Source: Halobacillus campisalis
GTDB taxonomy: Bacteria; Bacillota; Bacilli; Bacillales; Halobacillaceae
Length of the DNA: 64,000 bases
NCBI RefSeq assembly: GCF_030345335.1
Contig: NZ_JAPVRC010000003.1
Location: 310,001 to 374,000 of the forward strand
Direction of reading: 5' to 3'
In this document: positions 8,636-16,182 of the stretch, one piece after another
Numbering within the stretch: position 1 is the stretch's first letter
Layout of the letters: every line of letters starts with the position of its first letter
Notes under the pieces: generated by a model
Databases searched by the model: none
The model's input: only the letters and a program-made list of their open reading frames with translations
What the model was told of the DNA's origin: nothing
Position numbers and translations under genes: made by a program

Positions 8636-10087
8636 TTACATCCCAATTGATAAATATTTTGTCTCTAAGAAGGCTTCTATCCCTTCTTCTCCACCTTCTC
8701 TGCCTAACCCACTTTGTTTCATTCCCCCAAAAGGAGCTTGAGCTGCGGAAGGTGCCCCATGATTCCAACCAATAATTCCGTAGTCTAGACTTTCCGCAAT
8801 TTTCGTTCCGCGACTCATATTTTCAGTGAAATAATAAGCAGCTAACCCAAAAGGAGTATCATTGGCCAATCGAATGGCTTCCTCTTCAGATTCAATCATT
8901 TGTATTGGGACTACCGGCCCAAAGGTTTCTTCTTTCATACATAACATGTTTTCTTTTGCTCCAAGGAGCAGCGTTGGCTCATAAAAGAGAGAGTCTTGAT
9001 CATTGACTTGATAACCTTTTCCTCCGACTACCGTCTCTGCTCCTTTTTCTACGGCGTCTTCTACATGGCGAACCACTTTGTTATAACCTTGCTGATTAAT
9101 AAGTGGTCCGATATCCACATCTTCAATTAAACCATTACCCACTTTTAATTCTTCAATTCTTTCCCTCAGCTTACTAACAAATTCACCGTAAATTCCAGAT
9201 TGAACATAAAGTCTATTGGCACAAATACACGTTTGCCCTGCATTTCTAAATTTGGAAGCCATTGTACCTTCTACAGCTTTTTCTAAATCGGCGTCATCTA
9301 GGACTATAAGCGGCGCTTGTCCACCAAGTTCAAGAGAAATGTTTTTAATCTGTTCTGCACTCTGCTTCATGAGCAACCTTCCAACTTCAGTAGAACCAGT
9401 AAATGTCAATTTACGTACTTCCTCGCTGTTTTTTATGGTGTCACTAAAATCTTTGTCCTGAGTAACCACCATATTTACTACACCCGGAGGTATGCCAGCA
9501 TCTGCTGCGCATTCCATTAATTTTGCTGCTGTAAGTGGTGTTTCCTTAGGTGGTTTAACAATAAATGTACATCCCGCTGCAAGTGCAGGTGCTAATTTTC
9601 GAGTAATCATAGCAGCAGGGAAATTCCATGGAGTAATAGCTGCCACTACTCCCACGGGCTGCTTAATGACTTGGATTCGTTGGTCGGCACCTTTAGAAGG
9701 AATCGTTTTTCCGTAAACACGTTTCCCTTCCTCGGCATACCACTTTACAAAAGATGCAGCATATAAGACTTCACCTGTTGCTTCTTTCAGAGGTTTTCCA
9801 TTCTCCAGAGTAATGATCCGGGCAATTTCATCTTTTCGTTCTATAATTTTTTGATAAAATGTTTCTAAATAGTTTGATCTTTTTTCTGCCGATAGATCTT
9901 TCCACTCTTGAAACGCTGTTTGTGCTTCTTCAATAGCTGCTAGGACATCCTCTTTTGTACCGATTGGCATCGTCCCTACTACTTCATTAGTAGCGGGGTT
10001 GGTGACTTCGAACGCTTCTGAAGAGAAGCCTTGCCATTCACCAGCAATATAGTTTAATAGATTTAGTTGCTCTACATTTGTTTTCAT
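8636..10087 (-). CDS. gabD: NAD(P)-dependent aldehyde dehydrogenase, succinate-semialdehyde type
   Basis: 483 residues from ATG 10087, preceded by GGGAGG; an upstream extension to 10141 lacks a ribosome site. Aldehyde dehydrogenase motifs are complete: PWNFPAAM, FTGSTEVGR near residue 230, LELGGQAP with the general-base Glu near 253, and the catalytic Cys at 287 in NAGQTCICANR, the position expected for GabD. The family oxidises semialdehydes such as succinic semialdehyde to acids. Here it is the last gene of an operon with a Zn alcohol dehydrogenase, a BCCT transporter and a Fae-like protein. It most likely oxidises an aldehyde made from an imported substrate rather than serving GABA breakdown, since no GABA transaminase is present. 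The true substrate is unknown. Confidence 0.85.
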   Translation of the reverse strand: MKTNVEQLNLLNYIAGEWQGFSSEAFEVTNPATNEVVGTMPIGTKEDVLAAIEEAQTAFQEWKDLSAEKRSNYLETFYQKIIERKDEIARIITLENGKPLKEATGEVLYAASFVKWYAEEGKRVYGKTIPSKGADQRIQVIKQPVGVVAAITPWNFPAAMITRKLAPALAAGCTFIVKPPKETPLTAAKLMECAADAGIPPGVVNMVVTQDKDFSDTIKNSEEVRKLTFTGSTEVGRLLMKQSAEQIKNISLELGGQAPLIVLDDADLEKAVEGTMASKFRNAGQTCICANRLYVQSGIYGEFVSKLRERIEELKVGNGLIEDVDIGPLINQQGYNKVVRHVEDAVEKGAETVVGGKGYQVNDQDSLFYEPTLLLGAKENMLCMKEETFGPVVPIQMIESEEEAIRLANDTPFGLAAYYFTENMSRGTKIAESLDYGIIGWNHGAPSAAQAPFGGMKQSGLGREGGEEGIEAFLETKYLSIGM

Positions 10088-10109
10088 GGTTTTCCTCCCT
10101 ATCTTATAA

Positions 10110-10637
10110 TCAATTTCCCTTATAAAAATTATTGCGGGCATTTTCGTAAAAATTTAATTGATCTTGGATGTAATTCTCAGTGACCGGTTGGGTGGCTTTT
10201 ACAATTGCTTCGTACATCGCTTTCCTAGCATTTAAACGAATAGTTGTTTCCTCTTTTGCATCCGGATCAAGCCAGCAGGCCACAAGCAAAGCAAGGTCTT
10301 CAATAGTTTGTTCATCAATATAATTTTCTTTAATCGCATCAAGAACTCCTTGACTCAGACCAATTTGAGTTGCTCCAGAAAATAGCCGACTATATTCTTC
10401 ATCTTCCAACGTTACTTTGTTTACTACTACGGTCGTAGGCCTTACAAGATTATTAGCACCCAAACAAGCTAGAAAAGGAACATGTCCTTTAGATGGACTC
10501 GCCATAGACCTAACAGCTTCAGCATAGGTAGCACTACCTCTTTCTGCTAATACTACATTAATATGAACACCGTTCGGCAAATCTCCACCGTATGCTTCAC
10601 CAAATCTCCCATCGTAACCTTTAATAGTACTATTCAT
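10110..10637 (-). CDS. Formaldehyde-activating enzyme (Fae) homologue
   Basis: 175 residues from ATG 10637; AAAGG lies 9 bases upstream, while the ATG at 10646 directly abuts it. The Fae core is recognisable. GGDLPNGVHINVVLAERGSA matches the family's NEVAHIDLIIGxRGSP region with the active-site His kept (His25), followed by ANNLVRPTTVVVNKVTL and a helical C-terminus ending near ARKAMYEAIVKA. Known Fae proteins condense formaldehyde with tetrahydromethanopterin, a cofactor that Bacillaceae are not known to make. A different C1 carrier, formaldehyde binding or sensing, or another reaction must therefore be considered. The gene sits between a BCCT transporter and an aldehyde dehydrogenase, which suggests that the imported compound releases formaldehyde or a related aldehyde. 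Family confidence is fair; function is open. Confidence 0.7.
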   Translation of the reverse strand: MNSTIKGYDGRFGEAYGGDLPNGVHINVVLAERGSATYAEAVRSMASPSKGHVPFLACLGANNLVRPTTVVVNKVTLEDEEYSRLFSGATQIGLSQGVLDAIKENYIDEQTIEDLALLVACWLDPDAKEETTIRLNARKAMYEAIVKATQPVTENYIQDQLNFYENARNNFYKGN

Positions 10638-10680
10638 AAACCTCATCCTTTCTTTTATTAATTAATAAAAAGTAAAACTC

Positions 10681-12273
10681 TTACATTGAAGCGTCCGTGT
10701 ATTCTTGGTCTTGCTCTTGGTAATCGCTACTCTTCATGGAATTCTCTTCTTCATATCGAGAACTAGTTTTATCGTACCTCCATGGATTCTTTGCGATTTT
10801 CATTAATGAACCAAAAACCACTAATTCCAAAAACAATGCAGGTACGCCACCTAAGTTATTTAACATTTTTACGCCATCAATGTTGGCAAAACTAATCATT
10901 GTCCAAGAAATAACACTAACGGTAACACCCCAAACTACCTTTATTACTGTAGATGGCTCTGGATTTTCAGGGGAAATCCCGTGAGAGCTAATACCACTCA
11001 TCGCGGCATTATTAGAATCACATGCAGTGACAAAGGTAACGAATACAATAAAAATGAAGAAAGGTATAATCAGTTGAGACCACGGAAGAGCTGCAAAAAC
11101 TCCATAAAGTACGGTCTCTGGACCACTGCTAGCCAACAGGTCTGTAAGTCCTCCTCCATTCAAATCCGAAAACAAAGCGGTTCCTCCAAAAACACTAATC
11201 CAGATGGCACCAAATATTGCTGGAAAAACGAAATTAACGAGGATAACCGTTTTTACTTTATAACCATAAGCTACTCTTCCAAGAAATAAAGAAATGATCA
11301 TTGCCCAAGCAAACCAACTCGCCCAATAAAAAGTGGTCCAACCGCCTGGCCATGGATCGTTAGATAATTCACCTGTAAATAAGCTTTTTTCAAAAAAATT
11401 AGTTAAAAAATTTCCAAAAGACTCAGTTCCAGCATTTAAAATAAAACTAGTCGGTCCTACTATAAATACGAATATAGTGAGAACAACAAAAACTCTTATA
11501 TTTATATTCGAAAGGTATCTAATGCCTTTCATCAAACCTGTGGAAGACGAGATAACGAAGGTAAACATGACTACCGCCGCTACAATGGCCCACAAAAGAG
11601 GAGTGCTTTCTATACCGGAAACATAGTTAATTCCTCCAGAAAGGTTCAATATACTAGTTCCCATGGAGGCCGCCATACCCGTAGCCAAAGTATATAAGGA
11701 TACAGCGTCTACCACACTCCCTACTTTTCCATTAATCATTCTTTCACCGAACAAAGGCACTAAGGGAGAACTTAAACTATATGGCAACCGCATATTGTAA
11801 TAAACAAAAGCAAAAACAACTGTTGGTACTGTATAAATTGCATAAGGTGTTATTGTCCAATGTAAATACATTGTAGAAAGTGAAAACATAGCAGCTTCCG
11901 GCGAATGAGGTTCTATACCTAAAGATGCTGGTGGTTGAGATACATGATAAATTGGTTCTACTAAGGACCAAAAAGTAAGCGTCGCTATGGTCGTAGTAAG
12001 AGCAATAGCAAACCAAGTTACCATCCCCAAAGACGGTTTTGCCTCCCTTCCTCCAATTCGTACATTACCTAAGGGGGAAAAATATGCACCAATACATCCA
12101 GCTACCATTAATAACCCTGCCACACTGAATAACCATCCCAATTCATTGATCACCCAATTATTAGCATTGGTGGTCATTTGAACAAAAACATCTTTATTCA
12201 CGAGACTTAGGATCGCGGCACCAATTAATAGTAAGAAAGGGGGCCAGAATACTGCATGCCGCAACTTAAGCAT
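10681..12273 (-). CDS. BCCT-family transporter
   Basis: 530 residues with about twelve membrane segments. The signature region GGWTTFYWASWFAWAMIISL near residue 315 matches the Trp-rich segment of betaine/choline/carnitine transporters, and LTFWSLVEPIYH and LTMYLHWTI-like stretches precede it. BCCT carriers use sodium or proton gradients to import quaternary ammonium compounds or DMSP-type solutes. The C-terminal tail is short and acidic (ENSMKSSDYQEQDQEYTDA), unlike the long tails of osmosensing members, so substrate uptake for catabolism is more likely than osmoprotection. The start ATG overlaps the stop of the upstream alcohol dehydrogenase by 8 bases (ATGCTTAA), a sign of coupled translation. 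The exact substrate cannot be read from the sequence. Confidence 0.88.
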   Translation of the reverse strand: MLKLRHAVFWPPFLLLIGAAILSLVNKDVFVQMTTNANNWVINELGWLFSVAGLLMVAGCIGAYFSPLGNVRIGGREAKPSLGMVTWFAIALTTTIATLTFWSLVEPIYHVSQPPASLGIEPHSPEAAMFSLSTMYLHWTITPYAIYTVPTVVFAFVYYNMRLPYSLSSPLVPLFGERMINGKVGSVVDAVSLYTLATGMAASMGTSILNLSGGINYVSGIESTPLLWAIVAAVVMFTFVISSSTGLMKGIRYLSNINIRVFVVLTIFVFIVGPTSFILNAGTESFGNFLTNFFEKSLFTGELSNDPWPGGWTTFYWASWFAWAMIISLFLGRVAYGYKVKTVILVNFVFPAIFGAIWISVFGGTALFSDLNGGGLTDLLASSGPETVLYGVFAALPWSQLIIPFFIFIVFVTFVTACDSNNAAMSGISSHGISPENPEPSTVIKVVWGVTVSVISWTMISFANIDGVKMLNNLGGVPALFLELVVFGSLMKIAKNPWRYDKTSSRYEEENSMKSSDYQEQDQEYTDASM

Positions 12274-13441
12274 AATAACTATTCACTTTCCACGTTTCAC
12301 TTACATCTTTCGGGGGAGTTAACACCTGAGATTTGAACTCTATTAGCGAACGTCCCACGTTTGCGCATGTATGGTCTTGAAAGGAATCAAAGACTCGGTT
12401 GATATCTTCCAGTTGTATCCGACTTAATATTAGCTCATCCAGTTTATAACGCCCTTCTAAATAAAGATTTGCAATATTGACAAAGTCCCTAAAAGGTTGA
12501 GTGTCCCCATAGAAGCTTCCTTTTAATATTTTCCCTACACGATGGAATCCTCCAGCCGGTAGATTGACGATCATGGAAGCATGGAAAGCTCCAACAACAA
12601 CCACAACCCCTTTCTTTCTTACTCCATTCCATGCACTTTCCGTAGCTTTAGTATTTCCTGAACAATCAATAGCGTAATGGACACCCAATCCTCCTGTGAG
12701 TGACTTTAATGCTTCCTCAACGTTCTCTTCTCCTACTTGGATAGTGTGTGTGGCACCAAACTGTTTTGCCATTTCTAAATTAGCCTTTTTTACATCACAA
12801 GCAATAATTTTTTGTGCCCCCGCGATTCGAGCACCCTGAATAGCATTTATTCCTACTCCCCCAATACCAAACACTGCGACTGAAGTTCCTGGTCTTACTT
12901 GTGCCGCATTAATTGCGGCACCATAACCTGTAGCGACTCCACAACCAATTAATGATGCTTGAGCGAGTGGCATTTCATCAGGCAATTTCACACATGACAT
13001 TTCTGGAACTACTGTGTATTCAGCAAATGTTGAAAGAAGTGAATGATGGTACATACGTTTACCGTTTCTTGTGAGCCTAGTTGTTCCATCCAGCAGTGTT
13101 CCGTTAAACATAGGTCCAAAAGCTTCTTCACATAAATGAAAATCACCAGATGTACAATACTCACATTTGCCACAGTACGGAACCCAGTTTAAAGCAACCC
13201 TATCCCCGACTTTTACATTCTTCACATGTGGGCCTATCTCTTGCACAATTCCTGCACCTTCATGGCCTAGAATAGTAGGAGTAGGAGTAGTTGGATCATT
13301 AAAAGCATTAAGATCACTGTGACAAATACTTGTTGCCTCTATTTTCACTAACACCTCATTTACTTTTGGGTTATCTAATTCAACCTCTTGGACTTGGAGC
13401 GGACCACCCACAGACTCCATTACAGCTGCTTTCATTTTCAT
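12266..13441 (-). CDS. Zinc-dependent alcohol/formaldehyde dehydrogenase, class III-like
   Basis: 391 residues; AGGGGG precedes ATG 13441. It is a medium-chain dehydrogenase with catalytic zinc ligands Cys40 (ICHSD) and His60-Glu61 (LGHEGAG), a structural zinc lobe with Cys90, Cys93, Cys96 and Cys104 (PYCGKCEYCTSGDFHLC), and the NAD-binding turn VFGIGGVGINAIQGA. This pattern fits the class III group that includes thiol-dependent formaldehyde dehydrogenases and related alcohol dehydrogenases. It is the first gene of the operon, behind a promoter with a putative IclR operator and a cre site. With the downstream Fae-like and aldehyde dehydrogenase genes it suggests alcohol-to-aldehyde-to-acid oxidation or formaldehyde removal. 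Which of the two is not decided by sequence. Confidence 0.85.
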   Translation of the reverse strand: MKMKAAVMESVGGPLQVQEVELDNPKVNEVLVKIEATSICHSDLNAFNDPTTPTPTILGHEGAGIVQEIGPHVKNVKVGDRVALNWVPYCGKCEYCTSGDFHLCEEAFGPMFNGTLLDGTTRLTRNGKRMYHHSLLSTFAEYTVVPEMSCVKLPDEMPLAQASLIGCGVATGYGAAINAAQVRPGTSVAVFGIGGVGINAIQGARIAGAQKIIACDVKKANLEMAKQFGATHTIQVGEENVEEALKSLTGGLGVHYAIDCSGNTKATESAWNGVRKKGVVVVVGAFHASMIVNLPAGGFHRVGKILKGSFYGDTQPFRDFVNIANLYLEGRYKLDELILSRIQLEDINRVFDSFQDHTCANVGRSLIEFKSQVLTPPKDVSETWKVNSYYA

Positions 13442-13522
13442 TTTTGCTTACCCCCTAGTTAATACTAAAGCGAACCTGCCCAGCCCTTATTAATTTTCTT
13501 ACACTACATTCCTCCCTTTAAA

Positions 13523-13536
13523 ATAAAGCGCTTTCA
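13523..13536 (-). promoter_or_regulatory. Candidate cre site (CcpA)
   Basis: On the minus strand the sequence is TGAAAGCGCTTTAT, 12 of 14 matches to the cre consensus TGWAANCGNTNWCA. It lies just downstream of the predicted transcription start of the dehydrogenase operon, a position where CcpA acts as a roadblock. It implies carbon catabolite repression of the operon. Confidence 0.6.
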
Positions 13537-13549
13537 TAACAGTTTAAAA

Positions 13550-13578
13550 ATTAAACGATATGTTCGCATTATGAACAA
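13550..13578 (-). promoter_or_regulatory. Promoter of the BCCT/Fae operon
   Basis: On the minus strand, -35 TTGTTC (13573-13578) and -10 TTTAAT (13550-13555) are 17 bp apart. The -35 box lies inside the first GTTC-N7-GAAC palindrome, so a bound regulator would block or position RNA polymerase. Confidence 0.5.
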
Positions 13579-13596
13579 ACCGTTCTTTTAATGAAC
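13562..13596. promoter_or_regulatory. Tandem palindromic operators, GTTC-N7-GAAC twice
   Basis: Two identical-form palindromes lie in the divergent gap: GTTC-N7-GAAC at 13562-13576 and at 13582-13596. They are offset by exactly 20 bp, about two DNA turns, so two dimers would sit on one face. The divergent IclR regulator is the obvious candidate to bind here. Confidence 0.6.
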
Positions 13597-13690
13597 TTTG
13601 AGTGAATTATATAACCTATATTTTAGGTAGGTCAATGGTTTTTTGTATTTTATTTACAAAAATTCTTATATTTACAAAAAAAGACCTTTA

Positions 13691-13719
13691 ATGACAAAAT
13701 ATAATTAGTAAGATATAAT
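13691..13719 (+). promoter_or_regulatory. Promoter of the IclR gene, leaderless layout
   Basis: ATGACA (13691-13696), a 17-bp spacer and a perfect TATAAT (13714-13719). Only seven bases separate the -10 box from the ATG at 13727 and there is no ribosome site, so the transcript probably starts at or next to the start codon. Confidence 0.65.
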
Positions 13720-13726
13720 TTTAAAT

Positions 13727-14491
13727 ATGAATATCAATAAAGAAGAAAATCACGTACAATCTGTAGTCAGAGCAGCTCATATCCTTCAACTAGTGGCAAA
13801 TAGCGACCATCCTATTACTATTAACCAACTATCAGAAGAAACAAATCTTAATAGAACTACTGTTTGGAGATTGTTAGAGACACTGGAGTTCCTTCATTAT
13901 GTAGAACGTGATTTACCCACTAAAGGGTACCAACTCGGGTATGCCCCATACCGTTTGTTTTCAAAAAATAACATGTATTTATCATTAATTCGAAAAGCAC
14001 GCCCACTGCTAGAAAAACTTAGAGATGAAATTAACGAAACTGTACTCCTTAGTGTACCTAAACATAATGGTACTTTAACCATAGACCAAATTGACGCTCC
14101 GCATAGCATTCGCCCTATCAATTTAGTCAACCGTTTATTGCCTTCCCATTGTACTTCTAATGGCAAGCTGTTACTGAGTCGCCTATCAATTGAAGAATTC
14201 AACTTAATCCTGGATAGGGAGTTAGAGCCCATTACACGGTTTACCATTACTGATCCAACGCTCTTACAGGAAGAATTAAATTGGGTACGTGACCATGGTT
14301 TTAGCTTGTCTTTAAGAGAATGGGATGAAAGTGAGAATGGGATGTCTGTCGAGATTACGGATAACCGAAATGAACTAATAGGCTTTATTAGTTTACTAGG
14401 ACCTTATCAGAGGTTATCCAAAGATAAAATGCTTACACTAGCTCCGAAAATTAAATCCACTGCTAAAGAAATCGCTGAAAAATTAAGCTAG
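13727..14491 (+). CDS. IclR-family transcriptional regulator
   Basis: 254 residues. The N-terminal winged helix (about residues 12-70) has the family's pattern: VQSVVRAAHILQLVANSD, ITINQLSEETNLNRTTVWRL and a wing ending in GYQLGYAPYRL. The C-terminal half is the GAF-like effector domain of IclR proteins (VLLSVPKHNGTL, then HCTSNGKLLLSRL, the conserved stretch before the ligand pocket). It is transcribed away from the ADH-BCCT-Fae-ALDH operon and very likely controls it through the paired palindromes at 13562-13596. The start has no Shine-Dalgarno sequence, and the -10 box is seven bases upstream, so translation appears leaderless. The effector is presumably the imported substrate or an oxidation product. 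Confidence 0.85.
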   Translation: MNINKEENHVQSVVRAAHILQLVANSDHPITINQLSEETNLNRTTVWRLLETLEFLHYVERDLPTKGYQLGYAPYRLFSKNNMYLSLIRKARPLLEKLRDEINETVLLSVPKHNGTLTIDQIDAPHSIRPINLVNRLLPSHCTSNGKLLLSRLSIEEFNLILDRELEPITRFTITDPTLLQEELNWVRDHGFSLSLREWDESENGMSVEITDNRNELIGFISLLGPYQRLSKDKMLTLAPKIKSTAKEIAEKLS

Positions 14492-14495
14492 AAAT

Positions 14496-14542
14496 AAAAA
14501 AGGTTACCAGATGGTTATAAAACATCAGGTAACCTTTTTAAA
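14496..14542. terminator. Terminator after the IclR gene
   Basis: AGGTTACCAGATG pairs with CATCAGGTAACCT (one mismatch) and is flanked by A5 and T5, so it can act on both strands. Confidence 0.8.
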
Positions 14543-14545
14543 ATG

Positions 14546-14597
14546 CCTGCCCCACCGATTTATCGCTTTAACGGAGCGGGGGTCAGACCCCAAAATT
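14546..14597. repeat. REP-like element ending in GGGGTCAGACCCC
   Basis: Starts with TGCCTGCCCC and ends with the palindrome GGGGTCAGACCCC plus AAAA. The same layout occurs at 19461-19512. Such units are typical of REP ends served by Y1 transposases in Firmicutes; no transposase is present here. Confidence 0.5.
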
Positions 14598-15052
14598 CAA
14601 CAGAAGTGTAAAAAGGAAACGATTAAAAAGTGTAAAATTCCACTTAACGTTCACACTTTGCAAGAAGATGTTTAAAAAATTATATTATCAATAGATAAAT
14701 GAAACTAACCTGATTCCACTCTATGATCGCGTAAAAAAGCGTATCACCAATTAAACTATTGGTGATACGCTTTCCTTTATGGCTCTAACGTACTGGGGGA
14801 CTGTCCCCAAAACCAACATGAAACTAAAACGTTGTAACATCAATGCTTCGTAATAGTATTTGGTCTAATCCAATAAAAAAGAGCCATCAGTTGTTGTTAG
14901 GGATAACCCCTTGAACAAAACTGCTAGCTCTTACATGCCGCTAAGTAATTTCTTAGCTAAATGCTATAGCATAGAAAAATACAGAATTAAATAATTAATT
15001 TGAAATTTCTAATAAAAGTTACGTTTTATTAGCTTATTAGCTTTTTACTGTA
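14598..15052. other. Gap between IclR and the 68-aa gene
   Basis: Holds the strong hairpin at 14733-14777 and a second short palindrome, GGGGGACTGTCCCC, at 14795-14808 that resembles the REP ends. Around 14860-14950 the minus strand reads short decayed coding-like pieces (KKLLSGM then stop). No intact gene is seen. Confidence 0.4.
14733..14777. terminator. Strong hairpin with A and T tracts
   Basis: GCGTATCACCAAT and ATTGGTGATACGC form a perfect 13-bp stem with a 6-base loop, with an A6 tract before and TTTCCTTT after. No intact gene ends next to it, so it may be left from a lost gene. Confidence 0.6.
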
Positions 15053-15259
15053 TTATAAAACATTTATATTGTTTCCTTCAATCCTAACCCCATGCTCTGC
15101 AACAACGTTCAATCCACCGTTAACATACTGAAGTGTTGCATACACTCCAGATTCTTTTAAAATCATTACTGTACGGTCACCTTCAACAGCTTTAAATATC
15201 GATCCACCTCTTGGTGCTTTTATTGTATAGCCATTAAACTCATATGTTGCTTGGTCCAA
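15053..15259 (-). CDS. Small unknown protein, 68 aa
   Basis: The frame is open from GTG 15277, but GGGAGGTG lies seven bases before the TTG at 15259, so TTG is the better start. The product (MDQATYEFNGYTIKAPRGGS... to ...RIEGNNINVL) looks all-beta with short turns and no membrane segment. I do not recognise it. It stands alone in an AT-rich stretch between the catabolic region and the ImmA cassette, on the opposite strand to the latter. It could be a phage-derived or small regulatory protein. No function is claimed. Confidence 0.5.
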   Translation of the reverse strand: MDQATYEFNGYTIKAPRGGSIFKAVEGDRTVMILKESGVYATLQYVNGGLNVVAEHGVRIEGNNINVL

Positions 15260-15597
15260 AGTTTTCACCTCCCACACCTTTTATTTACATTAATTCCACA
15301 AAAAAACACTTACTCCTTCAAGGTATAAGTATTTACAAAAAAATTTTTCTATTTATTCAATAGTCCATATAAATTTACTGGGAGTGAAAATAAAAATCTC
15401 GTTCGTTCCAATGGTTACTAGACTAGAGAGAGTAGTGTTATAGCCCTTCTAAATAAATGTAGTTTAAAGAAACTGTAAACCCCCGCTGTATAAGCCCATT
15501 TCTCATTCTGAGATATGGCTTTCTATTGATATATGACTTTCAATTTATGGTACAATATGGTCTGTTATCCAAATTTATATATTAGAGGGGTATGATG
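15260..15597. other. Gap upstream of the Cys-rich/ImmA cassette
   Basis: A weak hairpin with a T tract on the minus strand lies at about 15293-15325. A possible promoter for the cassette has TTGATA near 15524 and TACAAT near 15551, with a spacer of about 19 bp, which is long. Nothing else is seen. Confidence 0.35.
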
Positions 15598-16182
15598 ATG
15601 GAGAGATGTGATGTATGTAAAGAATGGGGTACTGAAACTCTGCACATTCATCAGGAAGAGGAAATTGAAGGTCTTCTTGAGAACCTTGATATTAAAAGAA
15701 GTGACCTAACTAAAGACACGGAACTAGAAGAACTAGAAGATGGATCAATTGTGTATAGATATTTACTGCATGAAAATGACTTAAGTTTGATTAACTCAAG
15801 TCAATTACTCGCTTCAAGAGCTATGTGTATGTGTAGGGAATGTTTGAAATACTCCCTTTCTTTTGTACCTCATTACGGGGATGGAGCGTATTGCACTCAT
15901 AATAATTATTTAAAGACTGAACATCCAAGGATTATGCATTCTCACGGTATCGATATTAGAGCAATGGACTATAGGGCTATTATTAAGATAAAAGACTCAA
16001 ACTTATTTAAGAAGATAGACCGTACCGCAGGAGTGATTAAAAGCGTCCCAGAAGGGAAAGAATTAATGGTGGAAGACTTAGTTTTTACTGATGAAGATTC
16101 CATTAAAATAATTGGTTTTCAAAAATGGACTGGGAATGGATGGGAGGACATTCTTTTAGAGGATTTGAAAGGGGTGTGTTAG
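15598..16182 (+). CDS. Cysteine-rich unknown protein, partner of the ImmA-like gene
   Basis: 194 residues from the third of three consecutive ATGs (15598), which has the best spacing from AGAGGGGT. It has two cysteine groups that could bind zinc: CDVC near the N-terminus followed by HIH, and CMCREC near residue 80 followed by a His-rich stretch (HYGDGAYCTHNN). The C-terminal 60 residues look like a small beta domain. I do not recognise the family. The stop codon is immediately followed by the ATG of the metallopeptidase gene with no gap, so the two are almost surely co-translated and act together. A substrate, an adaptor or a sensor for the peptidase are the reasonable options. Confidence 0.65.
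   Translation: MERCDVCKEWGTETLHIHQEEEIEGLLENLDIKRSDLTKDTELEELEDGSIVYRYLLHENDLSLINSSQLLASRAMCMCRECLKYSLSFVPHYGDGAYCTHNNYLKTEHPRIMHSHGIDIRAMDYRAIIKIKDSNLFKKIDRTAGVIKSVPEGKELMVEDLVFTDEDSIKIIGFQKWTGNGWEDILLEDLKGVC

Noticed and set aside
8636-13441. The BCCT operon as the known DddD-type DMSP pathway
   Set aside because: Transporter, alcohol and aldehyde dehydrogenases resemble that layout, but no DddD or other DMSP-cleaving enzyme is present and the dehydrogenase is zinc class III-like rather than iron-type.
13897-14247. Minus-strand 116-codon frame inside the IclR gene
   Set aside because: Antisense to a clear IclR protein, with no ribosome site and no family resemblance.
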